Source of the DNA: Zygnema cylindricum
Taxonomy: Eukaryota; Streptophyta; Zygnematophyceae; Zygnematales; Zygnemataceae
Direction: 5' to 3'
DNA: 64,000 nucleotides
Assembly (NCBI GenBank): GCA_037447655.1
Contig: JBBHKE010003158.1
Location: forward strand, 1 to 64,000
Shown in pieces: positions 10,833 to 21,141 of the stretch. Position numbers and translations under genes: made by a program. Position 1 is the stretch's first letter. Every line of letters starts with the position of its first letter. Under the pieces are notes generated by a model, which did no database searches, had not been told where the DNA came from, and saw nothing but the letters and a program-made list of their open reading frames with translations.

Positions 10833-13800
10833 CTGCAAGGGGGGGGGGGAGAGAGGGAGAGAGAGTGAGAGAGCGGTGGATGGGGAAAGGGATGAGATGG
10901 GTTTTAAGTAATGGGATGGATAAAATGGGTTTTAAAAGGGCAGTGAGGGACTTAGGATGTTGGGTCCGCGTGGAGACGAAGACTTTAGGAGTGGGATACA
11001 AGGACCCACATGATTGAATGAATAAAATGGGTTTGTGAAAAGAACTGAACGAGTGTAGATGTCACATGTAAGTAGAGCCACAGCCCAGGAGTCTGAGGTA
11101 GGAGACAATGCCCAAAAGAACTAACGGTTCAATGATAATAGTTCAATAATAGTGACTCAATACTAATGTTCTATGATAATGGTTCAATCACAACGGTTCA
11201 ATGATAACAGTTCAATGATAATGGTTCAATGATAATGGTTCGATAATAATGGTTCAGTAATAATGGCTCAATTAAAAATGGTTCTAAATAATGGTTCAAT
11301 AATAATGGCTCAATGATAATGGTTCAACAGTAATGTGGCTCAAATAAAAATAGTTCAATAATCATAGTTCAACGATAAGGGTCCAATAAATAGGGTACAA
11401 TGATAAAGGCTAAATGATAATGGTTCGATAATGATGGTTTAACAAGAATGAATAAAATGGGTTAGGAAAAGTCACTCAACCACGACTTCAAAAAAAACAA
11501 TTTAGAAAAAATAGCCACTCAACAACCCTTAAAAAAAGAAGATATTTTTCTGCTTTATGTGTCAATTCTCTATTACGGAACACCGAAAATCGGATGAATA
11601 AAAAAAAAACTGCCAAAAGAAAGAACCCTTCATACCTTCAACTTACAATTTTATATTTTATTTGATTTCATAGCAAAAGAAGGGAAAAAAAAAAACAAAC
11701 CTTTGCAACGGGGCCCAATTCGGAAATATTATCAACCGCAGTCGAGGAGGTGGTCCCAATCTATTCCCATTACAAACCCACCCCTATTTTCTCAATTATT
11801 CTTCTAAAAAAAAAAAAATGTCTTCTTTTGTTCTTTTTCTGCTTAGAAAAAGGGAAAAAAGACACTGTTCTTTACCTTCTTTCCTGCTTGATTGTTATGT
11901 GTACACACAATAATTCCTTTCCACAACTTTCTAGTTATTTCATTTTTTTTAAAAAGTCGATTCCAGTCATTCATAATTTTTATGCTTCCATTTTCATATT
12001 TGATTTTTATTTCACCATACTAACCCAAAAAAATCTTCCCATTTTGAACCAATTCCTATTTTTGAATTTTTCCATTGGCCAGCAAATGAAATTCATGTGA
12101 ACTCAAAAAAAAAGGAGAAAAAAAACTATCTAACATTTAAAAATTCAAAAAAATAATGTATCATCAAGCTTTCATTATGTGTGCAGGCAATAATAATAAT
12201 ACTAATAATAATAACAACAACAACAACAACAACAATAATAAAGATAATAATAAAAAAAGGAAGAAAAATTACTGTAGCGCATAGATAAAAGGGTATTAAT
12301 CCCTTTTTTTTGTCTTCTTCTATTGCTTTTGAAAGTACATCAGGTCGAAGTGCCCAATTGGACGAGGCATCAGTGGGCAGCACTCGAAAATTTCCAGGTG
12401 CAATGCCCGCAATCTGACCGAAAAAAAACACCGCAATCAGTGTGGATCTAAAAGATGTCCATAGCAAGCAGACAGTTCCATATCCTTCACTGTGTATGTG
12501 CCTTAAAGAGACAAAAAAACAAAAAACACCCTCTGAACTGGGGTTCATCTTCCACTAGTACTATCCAGAACATTTCCCTCCCCAAAACTGCTTCCCTCTC
12601 CCACTTCCAACCCGCCCCCCTCCCCCTCCCCCTCCCTATCCCTCCCTCTCCCTCCCCTCCCCCCCACTCCCACCATGCAGGCCTTCTGCACGCAGAAATG
12701 CGCCTGGTCCGACGCGTACACTGCCAGCCTGTCCGCCAGGCTGCCTGCCGACGTGGCACTGCCTGCCACATCAGCAGCCTTCTTGGCCCGGGCCGCCAGC
12801 AGGGCCACCAGGACCGCCTCGCTGGCGGTGCCCTGGATCACGCCGCCGCCCAGGCCGCCTGGGGGGGAGAAGGGGAGAGAGGGGGAGAGTGTGAGGGAAG
12901 GAGAAGGTGGGAAGGAGAGGGAGAGGAAGAGGGAGAAGGAGAGGAAGAGGGAGAAGGAGAGGAAGAGTAAGAGGAAGAGGGAGAGGGAGAGGGGGAGAGG
13001 CGAAGAAGAAAATGGGGAGAGGGGCGAGCATTTTTGGAAATGGGGAGGGGGAGGGAGGTGGAAGGTGAAGGATAGAGGGAGGGGGGGAAGGGTGGAGAAG
13101 AAGAAAATGGCATGAACCGGGTGAGAGGAGGTGGAAAAGGAAGGAGACGAGGATAGAAAGAGAGGGACAGCGGGAAATGACCCGAGGAAGGGAGGCTGAG
13201 GAGAGCTGCGTGATGAACATCCCTTATTACCGGTGAGCAAATGAGGTTTTTGCCCTTCCCAGTATGTACGGACAATGCCTATTAGTGTGGATATTGCTGA
13301 CAAAGTGGATGTACTTATCCTCGTATTCACGTTCACAACTCGAGTGTTTGCCGGTCCCCACACTATTCCCAGTCCACACTATTATCACATCATGTTTTTC
13401 TGTTACAAACCCATTTATCTTTTACAGAAAAGCGATTGCTTTCACCACTGCTACCAAACAATAGCAAACAGATAAACTGTATTTCAGAAACTAAGTGTTA
13501 AATCCACACTCATTTCAGGATCCACGGTGTACCTCAAAGCTTTAAATTTCCCTAACGTACTTCTTTAACCATTACCTGCTTTTTTTTTTTTAACATAGGT
13601 TCTTGAATGTGTGAACAAAAACCCTTTCAAGACCTTCATTTATATTTGTGAAAGTTCCTTCTAAAAAATTAGAAATATTTTTACTGTGAACAAAAATAAA
13701 TAAATAAATATGTCCACACTAAATTGGTGATTTTTCATTGCAGTGACTATCAGAAAAACAATACATACGGAGTAAAATTCAAACGGATTCAGTTCTCAGT

Positions 13801-16595
13801 TTTTCTACAATAGAAACATTTTAAAGAAAATTAACAGTTTCTGGAAACAGATCAGGCCCACTTAAATGGGAAGATAAAAATGCAAAGATACAAAAGAGAA
13901 AATATCACTTACTATTACTATACAGGATATTTATTATCTATATTGGACAACCATTATTCCCTCCTCTACCACCAACTTCTACTTCTCTCCAGTCAAAAAT
14001 TAAACATTCCAGCTACTTAAAATGTATTTCAAGTACCTCCACTTCTGACTCCGGATAGTTGAACAGTCGTACCTTTCCTGCTTTTCCCCACTAGTAACTT
14101 ACAATCTCACTTCTTTCCTTCACGTCCCACAAAACCCCCAAAAAAACCCTAAAACAAAAAAGACCAACCTAAGTCCACCCTAAAGTCCAAACACCCTCCA
14201 CCCACCCTCCCACCACCAAAAAAAGATTCCCAAAAACCAAAAAAAAACACCCCAGAAAAAAACCCAAAACCCCAAAAAAAACCCAAAACCCAAAAAAAAA
14301 CAAAACCCAAAAAAAACAAAAACCCTAAAAAAAACAAACCCCTAAAAATACCAATACCCGAAACCCCCCAAATAAAAAACCCCAAAACCCCAAACGCCCC
14401 TCCCCACCCTCCTCCCCTCCCCTACCCCTCCCTTACCCGACTTTCTGAACGAGAATTCCCTCGGCAAGTCCATTAGTTCCACCATCCAATCCATGACCGC
14501 CATCTCCAGCTCCGTGGCTGCCGGCGACCCCACCCAGCTGAACCCCACCACGTTCAGAGCGCCCGAGAGCATCTCGCCCAGGAACCCCGCCGTGCTGCTA
14601 TTGGACGGGAAGTACGCGAAGAAGTTGGGGCTCTGCCAGTGGGTGACGCCGGGGAGGATTTGCTGCGAGACATCTGGGACGGGAGGGAAGGGGAAGGGAG
14701 GGGAGGGGAGGGGAGGGGAGGATGGATGGGTTCTAGGGTTAGTTTTTGGGGAGGAAAGGGGGGAGGGGGAGGGAGATATTGTAAGAGGAACTAGTGGGAA
14801 TTGTTTTTGTTTTCTTCGAAAAGGAGGAAAGCACAATGAGAACAATGCGCAATGTGAGCAATTGTTTTGGGTTTCTATGAGACCTTAGCCTCGGCCCATG
14901 GCCCGCTCCCCCCCTTCTAGAAAATTTCCTGCCCACCTGAGAGGATGGTTTCGAGAGACTCGGCATCTTCCGGAGCTGTCTCGGGCAAGAGGGACCGGAG
15001 ATAGCCGGGCTGCCCAAAAGAGAGAGAGAGAGAGAGAATTAGTAGCCATTGGCGTAAGAAAGAACTTAAAACACATGATATTTGGAAACTAAACAGAAAT
15101 GAAACTCTTTAGGATCTCATGTCACAGCATCCTAAAATACCATAGAATTAATGAGCCTCAAAAAAAATACCCTTGTCTAGGCACAAAAAAAAAAAAGACG
15201 ATTCACACTGCTTTGTATATGAAAAATGAAATAAAACTGGAACCCAAAGAAATAAACCCATACAAAGACCCTCAGAGAAAAGGGGGAATAACTAATGAGT
15301 CCAAAAAATAGTATCTAAAAGGTTCTACAGCAAGTTTTGGAAAAAAAATATGGAAGTAACAGTCTATAAAAGATTTCAAGAGTGCTCCAATAAATGTCTA
15401 ACAAAAAACCAAAAAAGGATCCAAGAAGGTTAACCGACAAAGATCCACAAAGGTTCTAAAAATAGTCCAAATCAGGAACCCAAAGAGGCTCCAAAAGGAA
15501 ACAGAAAATGTGTCCAAAAAGGTTCTAGTTTTCTTCCAAAAGAAATCAAAAAAACAATCAAGAAATGGTTCCAAAAAAGCCCCAAAAACAGGTTCTCAAA
15601 AGGCTTCCAGCGATTTCCCAGAAAACATTGCAAAGGTTCCAAAAAAGGTTACATCCAAAAAGATTTTAAAAAAATTCCAAAAAAAAATCCAAAAAAGTTT
15701 CCAGGAAACGGTCCAAAAAGGTTCCAGAAAATTCCACAGGTTCAAAAAAGGTTCGTTCCAAAAAAGGTTGTCAGAGAGGTTCAAAAAAGTTCCGAAACAG
15801 GATTCCAAAAAGGTTCAAAAAAAAATCCCAGAAAGGTTCCTAAAAACGTTTCAAAAAGGTTGCAAAATTAACTTTAAAAAGATTCCAAAAAGGATTCCAA
15901 ACAAAGTTCCAAAAGGTTACCAGAGAGGTTTGACAAAGTTTCCGGACAAGGCTTCCAAAATCGTTCTTAAAAGAATTTAGGTTGCAAAATGATTCCAAAA
16001 ATGTTTCAGAAAAGTTTCCATAAAAGGTTCAAAAGGCTACCAAAGAGGTTTGAAAAAAGGTTCCAGGCAAGGTTCCAATGGTTGAGAAAAAGGTTCCAAA
16101 AAGGTTCCAAAAAGGTTCCAAATGATCCAAAAAAGGTCGAAAAAAGGTCCAAAAAGGTTTCAAAAGAGGTAAAATAAAAAAAAGGGAAAAAAAAGCTTTA
16201 AAAAGGTTCAGAAAAAAGGGTCCAAAAAGGTTCCAAAAGGGTTTTTAGGCTCTGGAAAAGGTACCGGAAAAGGTTCCAAAAAGGTTCCAAAAAGGTTCCA
16301 AAAAGGGTTCCGAAAAGATTCAAAAAAGACCAAAACGGATCTAGAAATGGTCCCAAAAAAGGTTTCAAAAAAGTCTCCAACAAGTTCCCAAGAGGTTCCA
16401 AAAAAAATCAAAAAAGGTTCCAAAAAGATTGCCAAAAGCTTCCAAAAAAGCCCTACAAGGGTTTCATCCCTCCCAACTCCCACCTTAACTTGACTTCTGA
16501 CTGGTCGACTCTCTATGTCCCTGTAGTAGTCGGCCAGGAAGTCCACCACGCGGTGCGCGTGAGCACGGAACTGCTCCGAGTCCAACGGAGCTGAC
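10668..16595 (-). CDS. plant-type aromatic-L-amino-acid decarboxylase, partial, 7 exons found
   Basis: This is a group II PLP-dependent decarboxylase (tyrosine/DOPA or tryptophan decarboxylase family, cytosolic), making an aromatic amine or aldehyde from an aromatic amino acid. Exons on the minus strand are 16595-16484, 15009-14937, 14673-14437, 12858-12674, 12413-12273, 11760-11701 and 10832-10668. All six introns are GT-AG, phases agree and the roughly 323 joined codons have no stop. Conserved motifs in order are [62 protein letters not shown] (histidine stacking on PLP), [19 protein letters not shown] (PLP-binding Asp) and NPHKWM (Schiff-base Lys). The first exon with the ATG and about 170 C-terminal residues are not found, so the catalytic-loop Tyr/Phe that separates decarboxylase from aldehyde synthase cannot be read. 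It could be a 3'-truncated gene or one whose last exons lie far downstream. Confidence 0.9.
11128..11460. repeat. intronic minisatellite, GGTTCAATGATAAT type
   Basis: About 25 imperfect copies of a 13-16 bp unit built on (A)ATGGTTCAATGATAAT, decaying at both ends. It sits in the intron between decarboxylase exons f and g. Confidence 0.8.
11701..11760 (-). CDS. decarboxylase exon f (60 bp)
   Basis: Twenty codons, [20 protein letters not shown], carrying the conserved GTTSSTAVD motif that contacts the cofactor. It is AT-richer than the other exons and too short for ORF finding. Acceptor AATAG|ATTGGG, donor AAAG|GTTTG. Confidence 0.88.
12186..12257. repeat. intronic AAT/AAC trinucleotide tract
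   Basis: AATAATAAT, then ACAACAACA, then AATAAT repeats lie just downstream of the donor of decarboxylase exon e. This is simple sequence with no coding role. Confidence 0.85.
12273..12413 (-). CDS. decarboxylase exon e (141 bp)
   Basis: Encodes [20 protein letters not shown] and on to [13 protein letters not shown], 47 codons in phase 0 at both ends. It corresponds to the segment just before the GTTSS motif. Donor ACA|GTAATT. Confidence 0.9.
12580..12670. repeat. C/T-rich tract next to exon d donor
   Basis: The plus strand is almost purely C and T with CCCTCCCCCT repeats, so the transcribed pre-mRNA (minus strand) is purine-rich right after the exon d donor site. Such G/A-rich runs can form quadruplex or triplex structures. 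Confidence 0.7.
12674..12858 (-). CDS. decarboxylase exon d (185 bp)
   Basis: Encodes [20 protein letters not shown], an alanine-rich stretch, then [16 protein letters not shown]. The glycine-rich turn and the DQAH histidine belong to the PLP site. Acceptor CCCCAG, donor ATG|GTGGGAG, phase 0. Confidence 0.92.
12859..13095. repeat. GGAGAGGAAGAGGGAGAA purine tract
   Basis: Over 200 bp of nearly pure G/A on the plus strand, with an 18-bp GAGGAAGAGGGAGAAGGA unit repeated at about 12922-12975. On the gene strand this is the polypyrimidine tract leading into the acceptor of exon d, far longer than a normal tract. Confidence 0.75.
13096..14104 (-). other. large intron between decarboxylase exons c and d
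   Basis: AT-rich intronic sequence without a recognisable element. Short ORFs here overlap the purine tract or are simple sequence. ATAAATAAATAAATA near 13696 is a small tetranucleotide repeat. Confidence 0.5.
14105..14430. repeat. A/C-rich intronic tract, AACCCC-A(n) type
   Basis: The plus strand is a run of AACCCCAAAAAA-like units with no T over long stretches; the minus strand (mRNA sense) is T/G-rich. It lies immediately 3' of exon c donor. The apparent ORF in it (FF/GFF repeats) is composition-driven. Confidence 0.75.
14437..14673 (-). CDS. decarboxylase exon c (237 bp)
   Basis: Begins with the [18 protein letters not shown] segment and contains [35 protein letters not shown] and [12 protein letters not shown]. 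It is the longest exon and strongly GC-rich compared with the A/C-rich intron beside it. Donor TCGG|GTAAGG. Confidence 0.93.
14690..14775 (+). repeat. G-run tract with quadruplex potential
   Basis: The plus strand carries a dense series of GGGA/GGGGA repeats (GGGAGGGGAGGGGAGGGG around 14697-14720, more to 14772). On the gene strand it is the C/T-rich tract before the acceptor of exon c. Confidence 0.7.
14937..15009 (-). CDS. decarboxylase exon b (73 bp)
   Basis: Encodes [18 protein letters not shown] and LETILS, matching the conserved PGYL...LP.SAP segment of plant enzymes. Acceptor GGGCAG, donor TCAG|GTGGGC, ending in phase 1. Confidence 0.9.
15330..16450. repeat. 11-bp intronic minisatellite AAAAAGGTTCC
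   Basis: About 1.1 kb of degenerate tandem units close to AAAAAGGTTCC, with spacing of 11 bp or small variants; the cleanest stretch is 16090-16120 and 16265-16305. It fills nearly the whole intron between exons a and b. Apparent ORFs on both strands (for example 15510-15980) are translations of the repeat. Confidence 0.85.
16484..16595 (-). CDS. decarboxylase exon a (112 bp)
   Basis: Encodes [19 protein letters not shown] and on to RPVRSQVK, the N-terminal swap region of the family. The acceptor is TGCAG before GTCAG and the donor is AAG|GTGGGAG. An upstream in-frame GTG exists but no ATG, so at least one earlier exon is implied. Confidence 0.88.
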
Positions 16596-16599
16596 CTGC

Positions 16600-17976
16600 A
16601 CAGAGAGCCAGCGGACAACGGAACTGACACAACCTGTTACATGCGGCACGATGTACAGGGAAGTTTCGGCACTACAGTGGGCAGACAGGTTATCCCAGAA
16701 AACCGCAGAAAACCGATTAAATGGGATCGGAAGAGAACAGAACAGAATGATCAGTAAGGGATGGAAGAGAACAGCACCAGACAGAAGAGAGCGGAACACA
16801 ACGAAACCAGAATGGAAGAAAACATAATAGCGCAAAACAACACAGAAAGTGCGAACGAAAGAACATATAATGGAACAGGGTGCAATAGGACAGAAAAAAA
16901 AGTATCAGAACAGAACGGAACGGAAAGGAACGGAACAAAAAGGAAATGAACAGAAGGGAACGGAACTGAACAAGAAAGGATAGAAGAAGAAGTCATGGAG
17001 GCCACATAGATTGAGCCAAAGAAAAGCAAATCGAAACTCAATCCAAAGAAACCCACTTAGAAGAACTAAAAACCAAAACCAGATTCACATCAACCCAAGC
17101 CCAAATCAAGCCACTAGAAAAACCAAACAAACAAACAGAAAAGTAGATCAGACCAGAATGGTACCAAACAAACCAATTCCGAAGAAAAAGGAAAGAAACA
17201 ACAAACAAACAAAATAAAAGCTTATTTTCCATACTTAATTTTTAAGCATTACTATTCATAAACTATCATAAACACAATGTGGAAAAATTGGGAGTCAGCT
17301 ATTCACAGTATCAGCAACTTCTTCGGTTTTTCGTCAACCAACATTGGGACGATCATATATCACATGGCAACAAATCTATTTCCTTGCCATTGTTCCTTAT
17401 CAACATTTTAAAATAAAATGATGAAAAAATACATATATAAGCAAATAATAAAATTAGAGAAGAGTTAAGGCCGCATGTATAACAAAAAAATTAAACCTTT
17501 GTTAGACCCTTTCAACCAGAGTGCAACCAAAATTCAATTTTGAACAACAATGTTTCCTCTACCAGTTGGCATTTTGTTCTTTGAATACCTTTCTTTTTGA
17601 AAACACGGTTTTCATAGATTAGGGATTTCATGAATTAAAACGAATTATGAAATTTATATATGTTATACATGCAAATAATGTTTACTTCTGTCAGAGATGA
17701 CGGGATCCTCACATGATAGCTCCTCTTTTAGTCAATGGCTGTTCGTTTGAATCGCATGATATGAAGCTGCCACAATTCGGAACTTAAAAGGTCGTCTAGA
17801 AGGCGATTGGAGAAAGACAACAATTTGCAATTTGTGCTTGTCCGTACCAAACGGAAATAGAGTGATGTCAAATGCTGAACTTTTGTTGAAGTCAATAAGA
17901 CAAAAGAGAGGTAGGTCAGAGACGTGAGACAGGGTGAAAGTGGTGTAGGAGAGAGAGGAGTGAGAGATTAGAGAGA
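16600..17976. other. region upstream of decarboxylase exon a, low complexity then unassigned
   Basis: From 16710 to about 16990 the plus strand is built from GGAACRGAA-like short repeats. From 17000 to 17220 it is A-rich (AAACAAACAA). The missing first exon of the decarboxylase should lie here or further upstream, but no coding segment with the expected N-terminus could be recognised. The rest, to 17976, is AT-rich and unassigned. Confidence 0.5.
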
Positions 17977-17984
17977 GTGCGCAC

Positions 17985-18739
17985 CAGAGGTCGCAAAAGT
18001 CAAAAAAAAATCTTACCCGAAACCGACCGTTTATTTTTTTTCAAAATCTGAGTAACCGACGCCCGACCGAGTTTTGTCACGCTCCAAAATTGTTAACCGT
18101 TAACCGACCGTCGTTTACGAAAAAAAAAAATAACCGAATCTTGATTTTTCGCGACTAACCGTGCCCGCCCGTAACCGAAAAAGTACAAAATTAATCAATG
18201 TACGACGTAATAAACCAATAATTACGATTTGTCGCGTTCCCTAATATTTGCGAAATGAATAGTGTTACTACCGTGTCAGATTTGCGACGCTTTGTCGCGT
18301 TCCCTAAGATTTGCGAAATGAATATTGTACTACTGTGTCAGATTTGCGACGCTTTGTCGCGTTGCTTAAGATTTGCGAAATGAATAGTGTACTACCGTCC
18401 AGATTTGCGACGCTCAGTTGCGTTCCCTTTGATTTGCGAAATAAATAGCTTACTACAGTACCGTGTCAGATTTGCGACGCTAATCATGATGTCACGTACT
18501 TCCACGATGCCCAAAGAGTACAAAGTACAAGAATGTTGGATTATAGGGACAATACAAAATTTTCATTTTTTTTGGTTTTTTGGTTGACCGACCGTAACCG
18601 ACCGTTTTTTTTTTCCTGGTGAATCAACCGACCGTAACCGCCCGACCCCCAAAATTTGGCAACCGAATCCGTTCCGGATCCGGCGCGGGCGGTCGGTTAA
18701 CGGTCGGTCACAGTTTCGGTTGACCGTTTGCGACCTCTG
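17985..18739. mobile_element. hAT-type MITE, 755 bp, with perfect 8-bp target duplication
   Basis: The ends are inverted repeats beginning CAGAGGTCGCAAA (left) and ending TTTGCGACCTCTG (right). Identical 8-mers GTGCGCAC flank it at 17977-17984 and 18740-18747, diagnostic of hAT-type insertion. The subterminal parts contain repeated AACCGACCG/CGGTCGGTTAACG blocks in opposite orientations. The centre holds four tandem ~62-bp units (18229-18482). There is no transposase ORF, so it is non-autonomous. The target 8-mer is itself palindromic. Confidence 0.92.
18229..18482. repeat. four ~62-bp tandem units inside the hAT MITE
   Basis: Each unit contains TTGTCGCGTTCCCT, ATTTGCGAAATGAATA and GTGTCAGATTTGCGACGCT. 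Unit starts are near 18229, 18292, 18354 and 18414. The fourth is the most diverged. Confidence 0.85.
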
Positions 18740-18747
18740 GTGCGCAC

Positions 18748-19569
18748 CATACGTCCGTTAACTTTTCGCATGGGAAACGGATTGCTCTAAGTTTCAATTG
18801 AAAGACTTAAAACTTAGGAGGTCTATCCATGTAGATTTTTCCACTTGGATCGAAGTGCATTCAACTTGCCGTGGTTGTGGACCATTTTGTCTTGACGTGG
18901 TCCCGTGAAATCCAAGGGCGCTTCTGATAGGGTGATTAGTTAAAATGTTTCACAAAAACTTTACGGGCAATTTTAGGGTATTCTTTTTATTTCTGTCATG
19001 TAACGTAATCGCGTACTACTGTAGAGTATAAAGCTGATTTTCCCGGGCTACCCCAATCATTGAGCGTTTTTCAAAACGAGCGTTTTTCTGCCCGCAATTT
19101 GACCCAATGGAGCCCAAATCCTAGCGTGCGAGATGGCCTTGCGTTAATCTTGTCCCACTAATGATGGTTCGAACTATGGAATTCTACTGGTTGAATGTTT
19201 TGTTTGAGAGGAAAAGTCATCACTGATCTGTTAACTTTTTCAGGGGGGGTTGGGGCTAACGAAGGGGGCTCCGCGTTACAATGGACATGCGTCAAAATGT
19301 ATTGAAACAGCCTGTCACCGTGACAACTCAGGCTGGCCCGCACTTAGCATATGTCGGGTGTGTATGCAGCTACGAGTGAACCTCCATCAGGCGAAAAGTG
19401 AGGTTGTTTACTGTAAAAAGTGCATTTTCGTACAAGGTCGTACTGCTTTTTTTTTTTTTTTAACATGATTACTGGAGATTCGTCAAGATTCTCCAAACTT
19501 TCGGGCGACAACTTCGACCGTCCGATTCTGTGTTTTCGAAGCAAGCGGTCGTTCTATCCATTGTCTAAC
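18748..19569. other. no recognised gene
   Basis: Unassigned sequence between two MITEs. A run of 15 T at about 19447-19461 is preceded by GTACTGC and followed by AACATG. It could be the reversed tail of a retroposed copy, but no SINE, LINE or gene sequence was recognised beside it. Confidence 0.45.
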
Positions 19570-20135
19570 TACACCGCAAATCGCTATCAGCGTCAAGAAA
19601 TAAATAGCGTAAAAAAAAAAATTAGTGTTAATAACGCTTATTGGGAATTTGAAATTTAAAAAAAAAACATTTACTCTAATTTTTTACTAACTCTAATTTG
19701 GGTTTTTCCAAAAAAAAAATACTCGATGTAAAAATGTTTACACTAATATAGGTAAACGTACAAAATCTGACAAATCGTACACAAATCGTACGTTCACACG
19801 GTCGACCACGCGGTTGTTGGACGATTATGTGCAAACACGATTTTTGACGACCCGATTTCATCCCCTTTTTAGAGCGCACATTAACATACGTGCGCAATTA
19901 TGTTAAATCATTTTCTGTACTTTTTCACTTAGAAAGGTACATTTTTGCATGGTCTGACAATGACCGTACACCAAACTATTTAAATTGCAGTGTACTTTCG
20001 TTATTAACGCTAATTGAAAAAAAACCATAAAAAGCGTTGATAAATAAATAGAATTATTAATTCTATTTGAGAATTTGGACAAAAAATTAGGGCACCGAAT
20101 TAGCCTTATTGACGCTAATAGCGATTCGCGGTGTA
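19570..20135. mobile_element. TA-MITE, 566 bp
   Basis: The left end TACACCGCAAATCGCTATCA continues GCGTCAA, and the right end is its inverse with two mismatches in 27. TA occurs at both outer ends. Inside are A-rich and T-rich tracts and ATTAGCGT-like repeats, with no ORF. Its right end directly abuts the CTAGT target duplication of element C1. Confidence 0.85.
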
Positions 20136-20140
20136 CTAGT

Positions 20141-20933
20141 TGTTGTTCTACAACCACCGGAGGAGCAACAGTAGTAGTAGAAGTAGACATGATACACTCT
20201 CAGAAGGTATCAACAATCCTACCAAACAGTTGTTTTCAAGTGCTCACCAAATCTTATACAAACATCCAAACCTCACAAAACACTATCACAATATAGAGTA
20301 GCATACACATTGACAACTCCCAAAGTTTCAGCACAATTGACCCGGCACAATCAAGATATAATACTCAAAAGTTTCCTAAAAACTGTTTGCAATTTTACTA
20401 CTTGAAAGTCTGGATACATGATGTGTTCTGAGTCCTACGCTTTATACTTGTGTGGTAGCGGCGATACCACTGTACCTGTGAGGTACGTCAAACCACCAAA
20501 CTAACACTAATCTGTCAAGCTACAACTGAGGTACCACTAAGCTACCCACTAAGTTGACTAGAATCTTACCTATCGCATTTGCTTTGTACTGTACAGAATC
20601 ACATTAAAAATATCGGACGCTTCGTTGTCCGTACGGACCATATCAAACGTAATCGCAGTTGCGTTGTCTTAACTTCATCGATGTTGCTTTGATTTGATTG
20701 CGTCGCAGCTGCGTTGCTGCATCGCAGCTGCGTTGCTGCATCGCAGTTGTGTTGCTGCATCGCAGCTGCGTTGTCTCCCCTCAATGTGTGACATGTATAT
20801 GAGGATGTAAGTGCCAATCCAAGATACGTGTAATGTGCTTTAAGTGACAACGCGAGTTCTTGTAGATTTGTCTTTTTGTCGTCACAATAATTAACAAAGA
20901 CTTAAAGCTTTCCAAAATCAACACTCCCCGAAA
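20141..20933 (-). repeat. C1 3' LTR
   Basis: Runs on the minus strand from TGTTGATTTTGG (20933) to GTAGAACAACA (20141). It contains the GCAGCTGCG-type repeats (20700-20775), the short AGCTACC/GTGGTAG repeats in the R/U5 part, and the gag start codon at 20190-20188 with its first codons (MSTSTTTVAPPVVVEQQ). This shows that the gag initiator belongs to the LTR itself. Confidence 0.93.
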
Positions 20934-20942
20934 GCTTTAGAC
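20934..20942 (-). other. C1 polypurine tract
   Basis: On the minus strand TTCGGGGAG directly precedes the 3' LTR TGTTG. It is the expected plus-strand primer site of an LTR retrotransposon. Confidence 0.8.
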
Positions 20943-21141
20943 TCAATGTATCAGTGTAGTTGCGATGTCATACTTAGCGCAGCATGGCAGCATAGCAGTG
21001 CAACACTTAGCGCAGCATGGCAGCATAGCAGCGCAACATGGCAACATAGCAGCGAAGCAAATCAACTAATCACCTGGTTCCACTACATCCTAATTTTGGG
21101 CTAGCGCAGCATGACAGTATCGCAGTGCAACAACTCATCTA

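Noticed and set aside
12545-13363. 272-codon minus-strand ORF
   Set aside because: It reads through exon d into serine/proline/leucine-rich simple sequence; only 12674-12858 resembles a protein, and GT-AG signals bound it there.
15510-15980. 156-codon ORF rich in KK/FQK
   Set aside because: It is the translation of the 11-bp AAAAAGGTTCC minisatellite in an intron; the opposite strand gives similar repeat ORFs.
19447-19461. Poly(T) run as the tail of a LINE or processed gene
   Set aside because: No coding sequence, SINE body or target duplication was recognised beside it.
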